Assembly (NCBI GenBank): GCA_964402505.1
Contig: CAYOCP010000020.1
Coordinates: 17,254 to 81,253 of the forward strand
Length of the DNA stretch: 64,000 nucleotides
From: SLRI01 sp964402505
GTDB lineage: Bacteria; Pseudomonadota; Alphaproteobacteria; Geminicoccales; Geminicoccaceae
Reading direction: 5' to 3'
The first letter of the stretch is position 1, and every line of letters starts with the position of its first letter. Below, piece after piece: positions 27,173-36,700 of this stretch. Both the position numbers and the translations under genes were made by a program. The notes under the pieces were generated by a model. It made no database searches, was not told where the DNA came from, and saw only the letters and a program-made list of their open reading frames with translations.

Positions 27173-28216
27173 ATGACGGGACCACCGAGCACCAAGGAGC
27201 CGATCCAGACCGACATGGTGATCATCGGCGCCGGGCCGATCGGCCTCTTCGCCGTGTTCGAGGCGGGGCTGCTCGGCCTCAAGTGCCATCTGGTCGACAA
27301 CCTCGACAAGATCGGCGGCCAGTGCGCCGAGCTCTACCCGGAGAAGCCCATCTTCGACATCCCGGCGGTGCCGCGCTGCACCGGCCAGGAGCTGATCGAC
27401 CGGCTATTGGAGCAGGCGAAGCCCTTCGAGCCGGTCTTCCACCTCGACCAGCAGGCCGCGGCGCTGCAACGGCTGGAGAACGGCCACTGGCGGCTGGAGA
27501 CGACCGCCGGCACCGTATTCGAATCGCCCAATATCGTGGTCGCCGCCGGCGCCGGCAGCTTCGTGCCGCGCCGTCTGCCGCTGCCGGGCGCCGAGGCGTT
27601 CGAGGGCGCTTCGCTGCACTATGCGGTGCGGCGGATGGAGGATTTCCGCGACCGCCATCTCCTGATCGCCGGTGGCGGCGACAGCGCCCTCGACTGGCTC
27701 TTGAACCTCGAGCCCATGACGGCCTCGATCGCCATCCTGCACCGCCGCGACGAGTTCCGCGCGGCACCGGACAGCGTGCAGCGCATGCGCGAGCTGGTCG
27801 AGACGGGCCGGGCACGGCTGCTGCTCGGCCAGGTCGCCGGGCTCGAGGGCGTCGGCGGCCGGCTGGAGGCCGTGCGGATCAACACGCCCGAGGGCGAGAT
27901 CCGCCACGAATGCGATGCGCTGCTCGCCCTGTTCGGGCTCAAGATGGAGCTCGGACCGATCGCCGAATGGGGCCTCGATATCGAGCGCAACCTCGTTTCG
28001 GTCGACACCGAGACATTCGAGACCAACCAGCCGGGGATTTTCGCTATCGGCGACATCATCACCTATCCGGGCAAGCTCAAGCTGATCCTCTCGGGCTTCC
28101 ACGAGGCCGCGCTGATGTGCCAGAAGGCCTTCAAGAACGCGCACCCCGACCAGCGGCTCGTCTTCCGCTACACCACCTCCAGCTCCGAGCTGCACAAGAA
28201 GCTGGGTGTTGCCTGA
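27173..28216 (+). CDS. Ferredoxin-NADP+ reductase, thioredoxin-reductase-like
   Basis: 347 residues. FAD-binding loop VIIGAGPIGLFAVFEAGLLGL near the N-terminus, IGGQCAELYPEKPIFDIP just after it, NADPH loop LLIAGGGDSALDWLL in the middle, and a late FAIGDIITYPGKLKLILSGFHEA. These are the signatures of the FNR group that resembles thioredoxin reductase but lacks the CxxC pair. It passes electrons from NADPH to ferredoxin. The 2Fe-2S ferredoxin gene begins at the very next base after its stop, so the two are a natural redox pair. Confidence 0.93.
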   Translation: MTGPPSTKEPIQTDMVIIGAGPIGLFAVFEAGLLGLKCHLVDNLDKIGGQCAELYPEKPIFDIPAVPRCTGQELIDRLLEQAKPFEPVFHLDQQAAALQRLENGHWRLETTAGTVFESPNIVVAAGAGSFVPRRLPLPGAEAFEGASLHYAVRRMEDFRDRHLLIAGGGDSALDWLLNLEPMTASIAILHRRDEFRAAPDSVQRMRELVETGRARLLLGQVAGLEGVGGRLEAVRINTPEGEIRHECDALLALFGLKMELGPIAEWGLDIERNLVSVDTETFETNQPGIFAIGDIITYPGKLKLILSGFHEAALMCQKAFKNAHPDQRLVFRYTTSSSELHKKLGVA

Positions 28217-28531
28217 ATGGCGAAGCTGAGGGTTCGGGACCGGGAAGGGGTCGTCCACGAGATCGAGGGCGAGATCGGCTGGTCGGTCATGGAGATCATC
28301 CGCGAGCACGGCCTGCCGATCGAGGCGGCGTGCGGCGGCTGCTGCGCCTGCGCCACCTGCCACGTCTATGTCGACACCGCCACCCTGGCCAGGCTGCCGC
28401 CGGCCGATGCCGACGAGAACATGATGCTCGACGAGGGTTTCGAGGTGCGCGACAACTCGCGCCTGAGCTGCCAGATCAAGTTCAGCGAGGAGCTCGACGG
28501 CATGGAGGTCGAGCTGGCACCGGAATACTGA
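28217..28531 (+). CDS. Adrenodoxin-type 2Fe-2S ferredoxin
   Basis: 104 residues. The cluster ligands are in ACGGCCACATCHVYV (Cys-x5-Cys-x2-Cys pattern) and a distal Cys in RLSCQIKF. Acidic residues (PPADADENMMLDEGFEVRDNSRL) match the docking helix of adrenodoxin and FdxB-type proteins. It takes electrons from the FNR encoded directly upstream. Likely users are a cytochrome P450, an Fe-S assembly step or a ring hydroxylase, but none is nearby. It ends 15 bp from the convergent fliJ. Confidence 0.92.
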   Translation: MAKLRVRDREGVVHEIEGEIGWSVMEIIREHGLPIEAACGGCCACATCHVYVDTATLARLPPADADENMMLDEGFEVRDNSRLSCQIKFSEELDGMEVELAPEY

Positions 28532-28546
28532 GCCGCGACCCCGCTG

Positions 28547-28972
28547 CTAGCCGCGGTCCCTGAACCGGTGGCGCTGGATCGCGAGCTCGTCGAGCTCCCG
28601 TCGCTCGCGTTGCGCCGCCTCGGCGAGACGACGCCGAAGGCGGCGCTCGGCCAGAACCTCCAGCCGCTTGACCGCCACGAGGCCGGCCTGCACCTCGTCT
28701 TGGATCGAGGCCAGCTTCGCCGCCTGCCCCTGCCGCTCCGCCTCCGTCCGGTCGAGCACGTGGCGCGTGCCGCGCGAGAGCGCACCCCAGAGATCGAGCT
28801 CGGCCTCGGCGGTCGCCGCCTGCGTCACCGCCGCCGACCACGCCGCCTTGCGGCGCGCCGCAAGGGCCGCCAGCCGGTCCTGCCGCCCCTGGGCCTCGAC
28901 CATGGCGCCACGCGCCGCATCCAGCGTCTGCCGCTCCAGCCGGGCGAGGACCTCGAGCGGATCGCGCTTCAT
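28547..28972 (-). CDS. fliJ: Flagellar export chaperone FliJ
   Basis: 141 residues, predicted almost wholly helical and coiled-coil, rich in Ala, Arg and Glu. It has the FliJ layout of two long helices (LARLERQTLDAARGAMVEAQ, then ERRLRRRLAEAAQRERRELDELAIQRH). Sequence conservation in this family is low; the call rests on its position, with the start overlapping the fliI stop (ATGA, 28969-28972). FliJ binds FliI in the cytoplasm and helps couple the export ATPase to the FlhA gate. Confidence 0.8.
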   Translation of the reverse strand: MKRDPLEVLARLERQTLDAARGAMVEAQGRQDRLAALAARRKAAWSAAVTQAATAEAELDLWGALSRGTRHVLDRTEAERQGQAAKLASIQDEVQAGLVAVKRLEVLAERRLRRRLAEAAQRERRELDELAIQRHRFRDRG

Positions 28973-30408
28973 GCCCGCTGCCGCTCGTCGGCCGGCCCGG
29001 TCGCCCCCGGCCCCTCGAGATCGAGTGCCCTGGCCAGCCGGGCGAAGGGATCGTCGCCCGCTTCGGGCTCGTCGAGATCCTGCGCCAGCACCGCCTCGAG
29101 CGCCGGGCGGCGCGCCACCGCCTCGTCGACCAGGGGATTGCTGCCCGGCCGGTAGGCGCCGAGCTCGATCAGCTCGGCCATCTCGCTGTAGCCCTGCATC
29201 AGGCGGCGGGCCGCGGCGACGAGCTGGCGCTCGGCCGGGGCGTAGCAGCCGGGTGCGGTGCGCGAGAGACTTTTCAGCACGTCCATGGCCGGAAAGCGGC
29301 CGGCCTCGGCGATCCGCCGGTCGAGCACCACGTGGCCATCGAGGATGCCGCGCACCGCGTCGCTGACCGGCTCCGAGGTGTCGTCACCATCGACCAAAAC
29401 GGTGAAGAGCCCGGTGATCGTGCCGTGGCCGGGAATGCCGGGGCCGGCGCGCTCGAGCAGCCGCGGCAGCTCGGTGAAGACGCTCGGGGGGTAGCCCTTG
29501 CTGGTCGGCGGCTCGCCGGCGGCCAGGTGGATCTCGCGCAGCGCCATGGCGAAGCGGGTGACGCTGTCCATGAGGCAGAGCACCGCCGCCCCCTGGTCGC
29601 GGAAATACTCGGCGATGGTCAGCGTCGCATAGGCCGCGCGGCGGCGGGTCATGGCCGGCTGGTCGGAGGTGGCGACGACGACGACGCTCCTCGCCCGTCC
29701 CTCGGCGCCGAGGATCGAATCGAGGAACTCCTTGAGCTCGCGGCCGCGCTCGCCGATCAGCCCGATCACGAGGACGTCGGCGGTAGCGGCCCTCGCCAGC
29801 ATCGAGAGCAGGCTCGACTTGCCGACGCCCGAGCCCGCGAAGATGCCGAGCCGCTGGCCCGCGCACACGGGTGCGAAGAGGTCGAGCGCGCGCACGCCGA
29901 GGGCCAGCCGCGGCCCGAGGCCGGCCCGCGCGCCGGCCGGCGGCGGCGGCACCTGGACGGCATAGGCCCGGGAACCCTGTCGCAAGGGCGGTCCGCCGTC
30001 CTGGGCGGCACCGAAAGCGTCGACCACCCGTCCCCGCCAGCTCGCATCGGGACGGAGCCCGTCGAGGCGCCGGTCGATCTCGACCCGGCTGCCGTGGGTG
30101 ACGCCGGCGACGTCGCCGTAGGGTGCCAGAAGCGTCGCCGGCCCGTCGAAGCCGACGACCTCGGCCCTCAGCGCCCCGCCGCCCGGGCGCTCGACCAGGC
30201 AGCCGTCGCCGACGCCAACGAGCCCGCCGAGGCCGGCAGCCCGGATGATCTGGCCGCGGCAGGCGGCGACGCGGCCGAAGCAGCGCCACGCCTCGAGGCC
30301 CCGCACCGCCGAGAGCGCCTTCTCGATCCGGGCGGCATCGAGAAGCGGGGCCGAAGCCGACCCGCCGTTCCTGCCGCCCGAAGCGGCGCCACTTGCCTCC
30401 ATCGGCAT
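28969..30408 (-). CDS. fliI: Flagellar export ATPase FliI
   Basis: 479 residues (an ATG two codons in is equally possible). F1-beta-like: Walker A AGSGVGKSSLLS at about 191-201, Walker B AAVLCLMDSVTRFAMALRE, then KGYPPSVFTELPRLLERAG and GTITGLFTVLVDGDD, all conserved in FliI. The N-terminal 20 residues are Gly/Ser-rich. It forms the hexameric ATPase of the flagellar type III export apparatus. No other flagellar gene is in the window, so fliI-fliJ is an outlying operon. It is divergent from ctrA across 139 bp holding a CtrA box. Confidence 0.93.
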   Translation of the reverse strand: MPMEASGAASGGRNGGSASAPLLDAARIEKALSAVRGLEAWRCFGRVAACRGQIIRAAGLGGLVGVGDGCLVERPGGGALRAEVVGFDGPATLLAPYGDVAGVTHGSRVEIDRRLDGLRPDASWRGRVVDAFGAAQDGGPPLRQGSRAYAVQVPPPPAGARAGLGPRLALGVRALDLFAPVCAGQRLGIFAGSGVGKSSLLSMLARAATADVLVIGLIGERGRELKEFLDSILGAEGRARSVVVVATSDQPAMTRRRAAYATLTIAEYFRDQGAAVLCLMDSVTRFAMALREIHLAAGEPPTSKGYPPSVFTELPRLLERAGPGIPGHGTITGLFTVLVDGDDTSEPVSDAVRGILDGHVVLDRRIAEAGRFPAMDVLKSLSRTAPGCYAPAERQLVAAARRLMQGYSEMAELIELGAYRPGSNPLVDEAVARRPALEAVLAQDLDEPEAGDDPFARLARALDLEGPGATGPADERQRA

Positions 30409-30475
30409 CTCGTCTCCGCTGCCTGCCGGAAAATCGTGCGCCGGCCCTCTCCACGAGCGTTTTAAGGGGTCCGCG

Positions 30476-30490
30476 TTAACAGAACCTTAA
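30476..30490. promoter_or_regulatory. CtrA box between fliI and ctrA
   Basis: TTAA-CAGAACC-TTAA is an exact match to the CtrA consensus TTAA-N7-TTAA. It lies 58 bp before the ctrA start and 68 bp before the divergent fliI start. Two more TTAA half-sites flank it (30462-30465, 30502-30505). In Caulobacter CtrA controls its own promoter and flagellar genes, so this one site could serve both directions. Confidence 0.8.
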
Positions 30491-30547
30491 GGAACGTTGT
30501 CTTAAGGTTAGGGCGATGAACGGACGAGCGGGACAGATGGAGACACC

Positions 30548-31276
30548 ATGCGGGCACTGGTAATCGAGGACGATCCGGTTTCGGCCAAGCTGATCGAGAC
30601 GGCCCTGCGCACCGAGAACATCGTGTTCGAGCCCACGGATCGCGGCGAGGAGGGCATCGAGCTCGCCAAGCTCTACGATTTCGACATCATCATTCTCGAT
30701 CTGCGCCTGCCGGACATCGACGGCTACGAGGTGGTCCGCCGCCTCCGGGCGAGCCGCGTGCAGACGCCGGTCCTGATCCTCTCCGGCCGCAGCGACACGA
30801 CCGACAAGGTCCGGGGCCTGACCAACGGCGCCGACGACTACCTGACCAAGCCGTTCCACAAGGCGGAGATGCTGGCCCGCATCCACGCCATCGTGCGGCG
30901 GGCGAAGGGTCACTCGGAATCGGTGATCCGCACCGGCAAGCTGGTCGTCAACATGGACAGCCGGTCGGTCGAGGTGGACGGCCAGCGCCTGCACGTCACC
31001 GGCAAGGAATACAGCATCCTCGAGCTGCTCTCGCTGCGCAAGGGCACGACCTTGACCAAGGAGATGTTCCTCGACCACCTCTATGGCGGGATCGACGAGC
31101 CGGAGCTCAAGATCATCGACGTCTTCATCTGCAAGCTCAGAAAGAAGATCGCCACCGGCACCGGCGGCCCGAGCTACATCGAGACCGTCTGGGGCCGGGG
31201 CTACGTGCTGAAGGATCCGGAGCCGCGCAGCGACGCCATCCCGGCCGCCGAGCAGGCTGCCGCCGCCGTCGCCTGA
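30548..31276 (+). CDS. ctrA: Cell-cycle response regulator CtrA
   Basis: 242 residues. The receiver domain has the acidic pocket IEDD, phosphoacceptor Asp51 in IIILDLRLPD, Thr/Ser and Lys in LTKPFHKAEM. The OmpR-type DNA-binding domain includes LTKEMFLDHLYGGIDEPELKIIDVFICKLRKK, nearly identical to the CtrA recognition region in other alphaproteobacteria. CtrA controls division, DNA methylation and flagellar genes. The C-terminus (EQAAAAVA) ends in small hydrophobic residues, as does the ClpXP degradation tail of Caulobacter CtrA. The promoter carries its own box. Confidence 0.95.
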   Translation: MRALVIEDDPVSAKLIETALRTENIVFEPTDRGEEGIELAKLYDFDIIILDLRLPDIDGYEVVRRLRASRVQTPVLILSGRSDTTDKVRGLTNGADDYLTKPFHKAEMLARIHAIVRRAKGHSESVIRTGKLVVNMDSRSVEVDGQRLHVTGKEYSILELLSLRKGTTLTKEMFLDHLYGGIDEPELKIIDVFICKLRKKIATGTGGPSYIETVWGRGYVLKDPEPRSDAIPAAEQAAAAVA

Positions 31277-31325
31277 GCCGGTTCCCCCGCTGTCCCGCAG
31301 CGAGCGTCCCCCGCCCGAAGAGCGC

Positions 31326-32213
31326 CTATGCGCCGGACTGCAGGCGGGCGGCGGTCAGCGTGTTGCGCATCAGGCAGGCCACGGTCATCGGCCCCACCCC
31401 GCCGGGCACCGGCGTGATGGCGCCCGCGACCTCGGCCACCTCGGCGAAGGCGACGTCGCCCACCAGCCGGCTCGTGCCATCCGCCTCTTCGATACGGTTG
31501 ATACCTACATCGATCACGGCAGCACCGGGCTTGACCCAGTCGCGCCGGACGAGGCCCGGCCGGCCGACCGCAGCAACGAGAATGTCGGCGCGGCGGCAGA
31601 CGGAGGCCAGATCGCGGGTCCTGGAATGGGCCAGAGTGACCGTGCAGTCGGCGGCGAGCAAGAGGGCGGCCAGAGGCTTGCCGACGATGTTGGAGCGGCC
31701 GATGACGACCGCTTCCCGCCCCTCGAGCCCGTTCGTCCCGAGCGTTTGGCGCAGGAGATGCAGGCAGCCGAGCGGCGTGCAGGGCACGAGGAGCCGGTCG
31801 GGATCGGGCCGCGTGGCGCTGAAGAGCGCGCCGACATTGGCCGGATGGAAGCCGTCGACGTCCTTCGCCGGCGAGATGGCGGAGAGCACCCGTGCCTCGT
31901 CGACGGCTCGCGGCAGCGGCAGCTGGACGAGGATGCCGTTGACGTTTGGATCGGCGTCGAGTGCGGCGAGTCGCTCGAGGAGCGCCGGTGTTCCGATCTC
32001 GGCCGGAAGCTCGATCAGCCGGGCATCGATACCGGCCGCCTCGGCCATCCGGGTCTTGGTCCGGACATAGGCGCGGCTCGCCGGATGGTCGCCGACGATG
32101 ACGACGGCGAGGCCGGGCGGCCTCGCCTGCCGCGCCCTGAACGCCTCGACCGCCCGGCCGATCTCGTGCCGCAAGGCGGCGGCCGCCGCCTTGCCGTCGA
32201 TGATGGTCGCCAT
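31326..32213 (-). CDS. folD: Methylenetetrahydrofolate dehydrogenase/cyclohydrolase FolD
   Basis: 295 residues from the ATG at 32213, with GGGGAGGAA upstream. SRAYVRTKTRMAEAAGI has the catalytic Lys, and GILVQLPLP, VDGFHPANVG, VIGRSNIVGKPLAALLL (NADP loop) and ITPVPGGVGPMTVACLM are the standard FolD blocks. It converts 5,10-methylene-THF to 10-formyl-THF in two steps, and can link formate and serine one-carbon flow. The same frame stays open through the upstream bdhA gene, but the conserved protein begins here. bdhA is 50 bp upstream on the same strand. Confidence 0.95.
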   Translation of the reverse strand: MATIIDGKAAAAALRHEIGRAVEAFRARQARPPGLAVVIVGDHPASRAYVRTKTRMAEAAGIDARLIELPAEIGTPALLERLAALDADPNVNGILVQLPLPRAVDEARVLSAISPAKDVDGFHPANVGALFSATRPDPDRLLVPCTPLGCLHLLRQTLGTNGLEGREAVVIGRSNIVGKPLAALLLAADCTVTLAHSRTRDLASVCRRADILVAAVGRPGLVRRDWVKPGAAVIDVGINRIEEADGTSRLVGDVAFAEVAEVAGAITPVPGGVGPMTVACLMRNTLTAARLQSGA

Positions 32214-32263
32214 GCCGTTCCTCCCCTCGCCTCGCCGTCGCCCCCCCTCCGGCCTTCCGGCTC

Positions 32264-33046
32264 TCACATCATCGACCAGCCATGGCTCACGATCATCGAC
32301 TGGCCGGTGAGGGCGTTGGTCGGAAACGCGGCGAAGACATGCGCCATCTCGGCCACGTCCTCGATGGTGGTGAACTCGCCGTCGACGGTCCCGCCCAGCA
32401 TGACCTTCTTCACCACCTCCTCCTCGGAGATGCCGAGATCCCTCGCCTGCTCGGGAATCTGCTTGTCGACCAGCGGCGTTCGGACGAAGCCCGGGCAGAT
32501 GACGTTGGCGCGAACACCGTGCGCCGCCCCCTCCTTGGCGATGACGCGGGCGAGGCCCAGAAGCCCGTGCTTGGCGGTCACATAGGCGGACTTGAGTGCC
32601 GAGGCCTCCCAGGAATGCACCGAGCCCATGAAGATGACCGACCCGCCCCCTTGACCGTACATGTGCGGCAGGCAGGCCTTGGAGGTGAGGAAGGCGCCAT
32701 CGAGATGGATGGCCAGAAGCTTCTTCCATTCGGCGAGCGGGAAGTCCTCGAGCTTGTGAACGATCTGGATGCCGGCATTCGAGACCAGCACGTCGACCCG
32801 GCCCCACTCCCGGACCACCCGGGCGACGCCGGCATTCACCTCGTCCTCGTCGGTGACGTTCATGGCCACGCCGATGGCCGATCCCGGTCCCCGCGCCGTC
32901 AGCTCGGCGGCGGCCCGATCGGCGGCATCCGGATTCAAGTCGGCGATCGCCACCCTCGCGCCATCGGCGGCGAACCGGTCGGCGATTCCCTTGCCGATGC
33001 CGCTCGCGGCACCGGTGATGATGCAGACCTTGTCCTTCAGATTCAT
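32264..33046 (-). CDS. bdhA: D-3-hydroxybutyrate dehydrogenase
   Basis: 260 residues, SDR fold: ITGAASGIGKGIA cofactor loop, SNAGIQ, catalytic Ser in MGSVHSWEASALK, Tyr/Lys in SAYVTAKHG, then VICPGFVRTPLVDKQIPEQA. The QIP.QA segment and the VSHGWSMM end are typical of 3-hydroxybutyrate dehydrogenases, where Gln and His bind the substrate carboxyl. It oxidises 3-hydroxybutyrate to acetoacetate with NAD+, the last step in mobilising polyhydroxybutyrate. No PHB depolymerase or synthase is in the window. Confidence 0.9.
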   Translation of the reverse strand: MNLKDKVCIITGAASGIGKGIADRFAADGARVAIADLNPDAADRAAAELTARGPGSAIGVAMNVTDEDEVNAGVARVVREWGRVDVLVSNAGIQIVHKLEDFPLAEWKKLLAIHLDGAFLTSKACLPHMYGQGGGSVIFMGSVHSWEASALKSAYVTAKHGLLGLARVIAKEGAAHGVRANVICPGFVRTPLVDKQIPEQARDLGISEEEVVKKVMLGGTVDGEFTTIEDVAEMAHVFAAFPTNALTGQSMIVSHGWSMM

Positions 33047-33726
33047 GAGCTCGTTCCCATTCAGCGACCCGGCGCGACGAGGAGGGACCGGATCGTGCCG
33101 AAAACCGGTCGCGCGAGGTCGAGACCCTGCCCCACGCTAGCGCAAGCACCGCTCCGGCGCCATCGCCGGCACACCGGGCGTCCCGGACGAGAGCGTCAGC
33201 GAACGGTGACGAACCGGATTGCCGGGCCCACCTCAGCCTGATCGAGGGTTTCCGGCGCCGGCAAGGGAGCACCCGGCCCGTCGGGAGCGGCCTCGGCACC
33301 GCTGCGGGCGGGCGACCGCATTGCCGCCACGCGGTCCGCGGCCGAGCCCCGGCAGCGTCACCCGGGGCCGGGGCAAGCCGGCGGCGCTCGCAGTCCGGGG
33401 TCGAGCCCTGCGCGACGGCCCTTGGCGGAGCCTCGGCCGCGGTTCGAATGCCGCGTCGGCCGGCAGGGGTAGGGCTTGGCGATATTCGGAACGGCGCGGC
33501 GGGCTGGTCGCGATGCGGGAGGGCAGAAGGGCTGTCGCGAACGACGACGAGCCGACCCGCGCGCCCGGTCCTCGAGCTCGTGTCTGGCGCGATGACCCGC
33601 GCCATCGGGCGCCGGTGCTCGATGAGGCGGCGGACCTTCACGGGCGGCGTCATCGACGCTCGTGGTGGGAAGAGAGCTCGACAGGGAGGGATCGAGGTCG
33701 CCACCGCCGAACCTGCTCCGGCCGAT
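33047..33726. other. 680-bp interval without a recognisable gene
   Basis: Frames that stay open here (for example plus strand 33219-33794) encode Arg/Pro/Gly-rich sequence without any domain, as expected from chance in GC-rich DNA. No tRNA, repeat or strong hairpin was found by eye. It separates bdhA from the end of the RND operon, both on the minus strand, so the left part should hold the bdhA promoter. Confidence 0.5.
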
Positions 33727-36700
33727 TCAGGGCTTCATCTGCTCGTGGCTGGGCCGTCGATCACCCCGCAGCACGACATAGATCGCCGGAATGACGAGCA
33801 CGGTCAGCGCCGTCGAGGAGGCGAGCCCGAACAGCAGCGAGATCGCGAGTCCCTGAAAGATCGGGTCGGTCAGGATCACCGCGGCGCCGATCATGGCGGC
33901 CAAAGCGGTCAGCAGGATCGGCTTGAAGCGGATGGCGCCGGCCTCGAGCAGCACCTCGAGCAGCGGCCGCTCGGGTGCTCGCGCATGGCGGATGAAATCC
34001 ACGAGCAGAATGGAGTTGCGCACGATGATGCCGGCGAGCGCGATGAAGCCGATCATCGAGGTGGCGGTGAACGGTGCGTCGAACAGCCAGTGGCCGAGCA
34101 TGATGCCGATGAAGGTGAGCGGGATCGGCGTGAGGATCACGAGCGGCAGCCTGAAGGAGTCGAACTGCGCGACGACGAGGATGTAGATGCCGAGAATCGC
34201 CACCATGAAGGCAGCGCCCATGTCGCGGAAGGTCACCCACGTCACCTCCCATTCGCCGTCCCAGAGGAGAGTGGGGTGTTGCTCATCGTCGGGCTGGCCG
34301 TGCAACGCAATGGCGGGTTTGGCCGATCCGCCCCAATCCGCCCTGGCGATGGCGTCGGCTACCGCGAGCATGCCGTAGACCGGCGCCTCGAAGGCACCGG
34401 CGAGCTCGCCCATGACCATCTCGGCGGCGCGGCCGTTGTGCCGGAAGATCGGATAGGACGCCCGCTCGCGGCTCACCGAGACGACATCGCCGAGCTCGAC
34501 GATGGCTCGGTCACCCGGCAGCGCATTGGCGGGCACCGGGGTGGCGAGCGTGCGCTCGTTGACGACCCGCTCGCTCTTGGACATCGCGAGCCGGATCGGG
34601 ATCGGCTGGCGGCCGCCGCCGCGATACGAGTAGCCGACCGTGGTGCCGGCGCCGAGCGTGCGGATCGTGTCGTACACGTCGCCCTGCTCCACGCGGTAGT
34701 ATTCGAGGTTGTCCTGATCGATGGCGAGCCTCACGCGCTGCGGCCGATTGCGAAAGCTGTCCTCGACATCGACGATGAAGGGCACGGCCTCGAAGGCCTC
34801 GCGCACCCTTGTGGCGACGGCACGCCGCGTTTCGGGATCGGGGCCGTAGATTTCGGCGAGCAGCGTGCCGAGCACCGGCGGCCCCGGCGGCGGCTCGACC
34901 ACCTTCACCACGGTTCCCCCCGGCAGCGGCAGCTCCTGGAGCCGCCTCCGCAGTTCTAGCGCGATGTCGTGGCTGGCGCGGCTGCGCTCGCCTTTCTCTA
35001 CGAGGTTGACGGCGAGATCGCCCCGCTCCGGTTCCGAGCGCAGATAGTAGTGCCGGACCAGACCGTTGAAGTTGAAGGGAGCGGCAGTGCCGGCATAGGC
35101 CTGGAACGAGGCGACCTCGGCCACGGGCGCGAGGCGCTCCACCATCGCCTGCAACGTCCGGTCGGTGTCCTCGACCGACGACCCCTTCGGCAGATCGACC
35201 ACCACCTGCAAATCGGCCTTGTTGTCGAAAGGCAGGAGCTTCACGGTCACATCCTGCGTGTAGAAGAGCCCGAGCGAGGCGAGCGTGAGGACGCCCACGG
35301 CGAGCAGGAACGCCCAGGCACGGCGCCTCGTCCGCAACACCGGCTCCGCCGTGGCGACATAGGCGCGGCCGAGCCGGCCACCCTGGGCGCCGCCGTGCCC
35401 GTGCGCGCCGTTGTGGGCGCCGCCACCGACTTTCGTCATCAGCCAGGGCGTGACGATCACGGCGACGAAGAAGGAGAACAGCATGGCGGCCGAGGCGTTC
35501 GCCGGGATCGGGCTCATATACGGCCCCATCATGCCGGACACGAACAGCATCGGCAGCAGGGCCGCGACCACCGTCAGCGTTGCGACGATGGTCGGGTTGC
35601 CGACTTCGGCCACCGCCTCGATCGCCGCCTGCGCGCGCGGCCGGCCATCCCGCATCGCCCAGTGGCGGGCAATGTTCTCGATCACCACGATGGCGTCGTC
35701 CACCAGGATGCCGATCGAGAAGATGAGCGCGAACAGGCTCACGCGGTTGAGCGTGTACCCCATGATCCAGGAGGCGAAGAGGGTGAGCAGGATCGTCGTC
35801 GGGATCACCACCGCCACCACCAGCGCCTCGCGCCAGCCGATGGCGAAACCGACCAGGACGACGATCGAGACGGTCGCGAGCCCGAGATGGAGCAGGAGCT
35901 CGTTGGCCTTCTCGTTCGCGGTCTCGCCGTAGTCGCGGGTGACGGTCATCTCGACCTCGGCCGGGAAGATCTGGCCGCGCGCCCGCTCGAGCCGCTCGAC
36001 GATGGCGTGCGCGATGACGACGGCGTTGGTGCCGGGCCGTTTGGCGATGGCCAGCGACACGGCCGGCGTCCGCGCGAGACCGGCCGCTGTCTTGCGCACA
36101 TGGGTCACACGCGCCTCGTTCGGCTCGGTGGCGAGCACCACCGTGCCGACATCGCGCACATAAACAGGGCGACCGTCGCGCGCGGTGAGCAGAAGATTGC
36201 CGATCGCGGACAGCGATTGCAGGGTCTGGCCGGCGACGAGCGTGCGCTGCTCACCCATCTCGCGCACCCGGCCGACCTGGAACGAACGGTTGGCGCCGGC
36301 GATCTTCGCGGCGAGCTGCTGCAGCGTGATGCCGTAGAGCGACAGAAGCTCGGGGTCCGGCTCGACGCGGATTTCCTCGGGCTGCTCGCCGACGATGTAG
36401 GTGAGGCCGATGTCGGGCAGCTTCAGCACCTCGACCTGAAGCTCGCGGGCGAGGCGGGTCAGGCCATTCGCGTTCCAGCTTCCCGCCGCGTCCGGTGTCG
36501 GCGTCAGGGTGACGACGACGATGGCGACATCGTCGATGCCGCGGCCGACGATCAGGGGCTCGGGGATGCCGACCGGGATGCGATCCATGTTGGCGCGGAT
36601 TTTCTCGTGCACGCGCAGGATCGCGGCATCGGCGTCGGTGCCGACGAGAAAGCGCGCGGTGACCACGGCACCATCGTCCTCGGTCTGCGAGTAGACGTGC

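Noticed and set aside
31326..33704. A possible 792-residue fusion of FolD with an upstream domain
   Set aside because: Only the last 295 residues are FolD. The upstream part overlaps bdhA out of frame and has no domain. An ATG with a good ribosome site lies at 32213.
33219..33794. Plus-strand ORF in the 680-bp gap, perhaps a regulator for the RND operon
   Set aside because: The product is Arg/Pro/Gly-rich with no helix-turn-helix, runs into the RND gene in antisense, and has no ribosome site.
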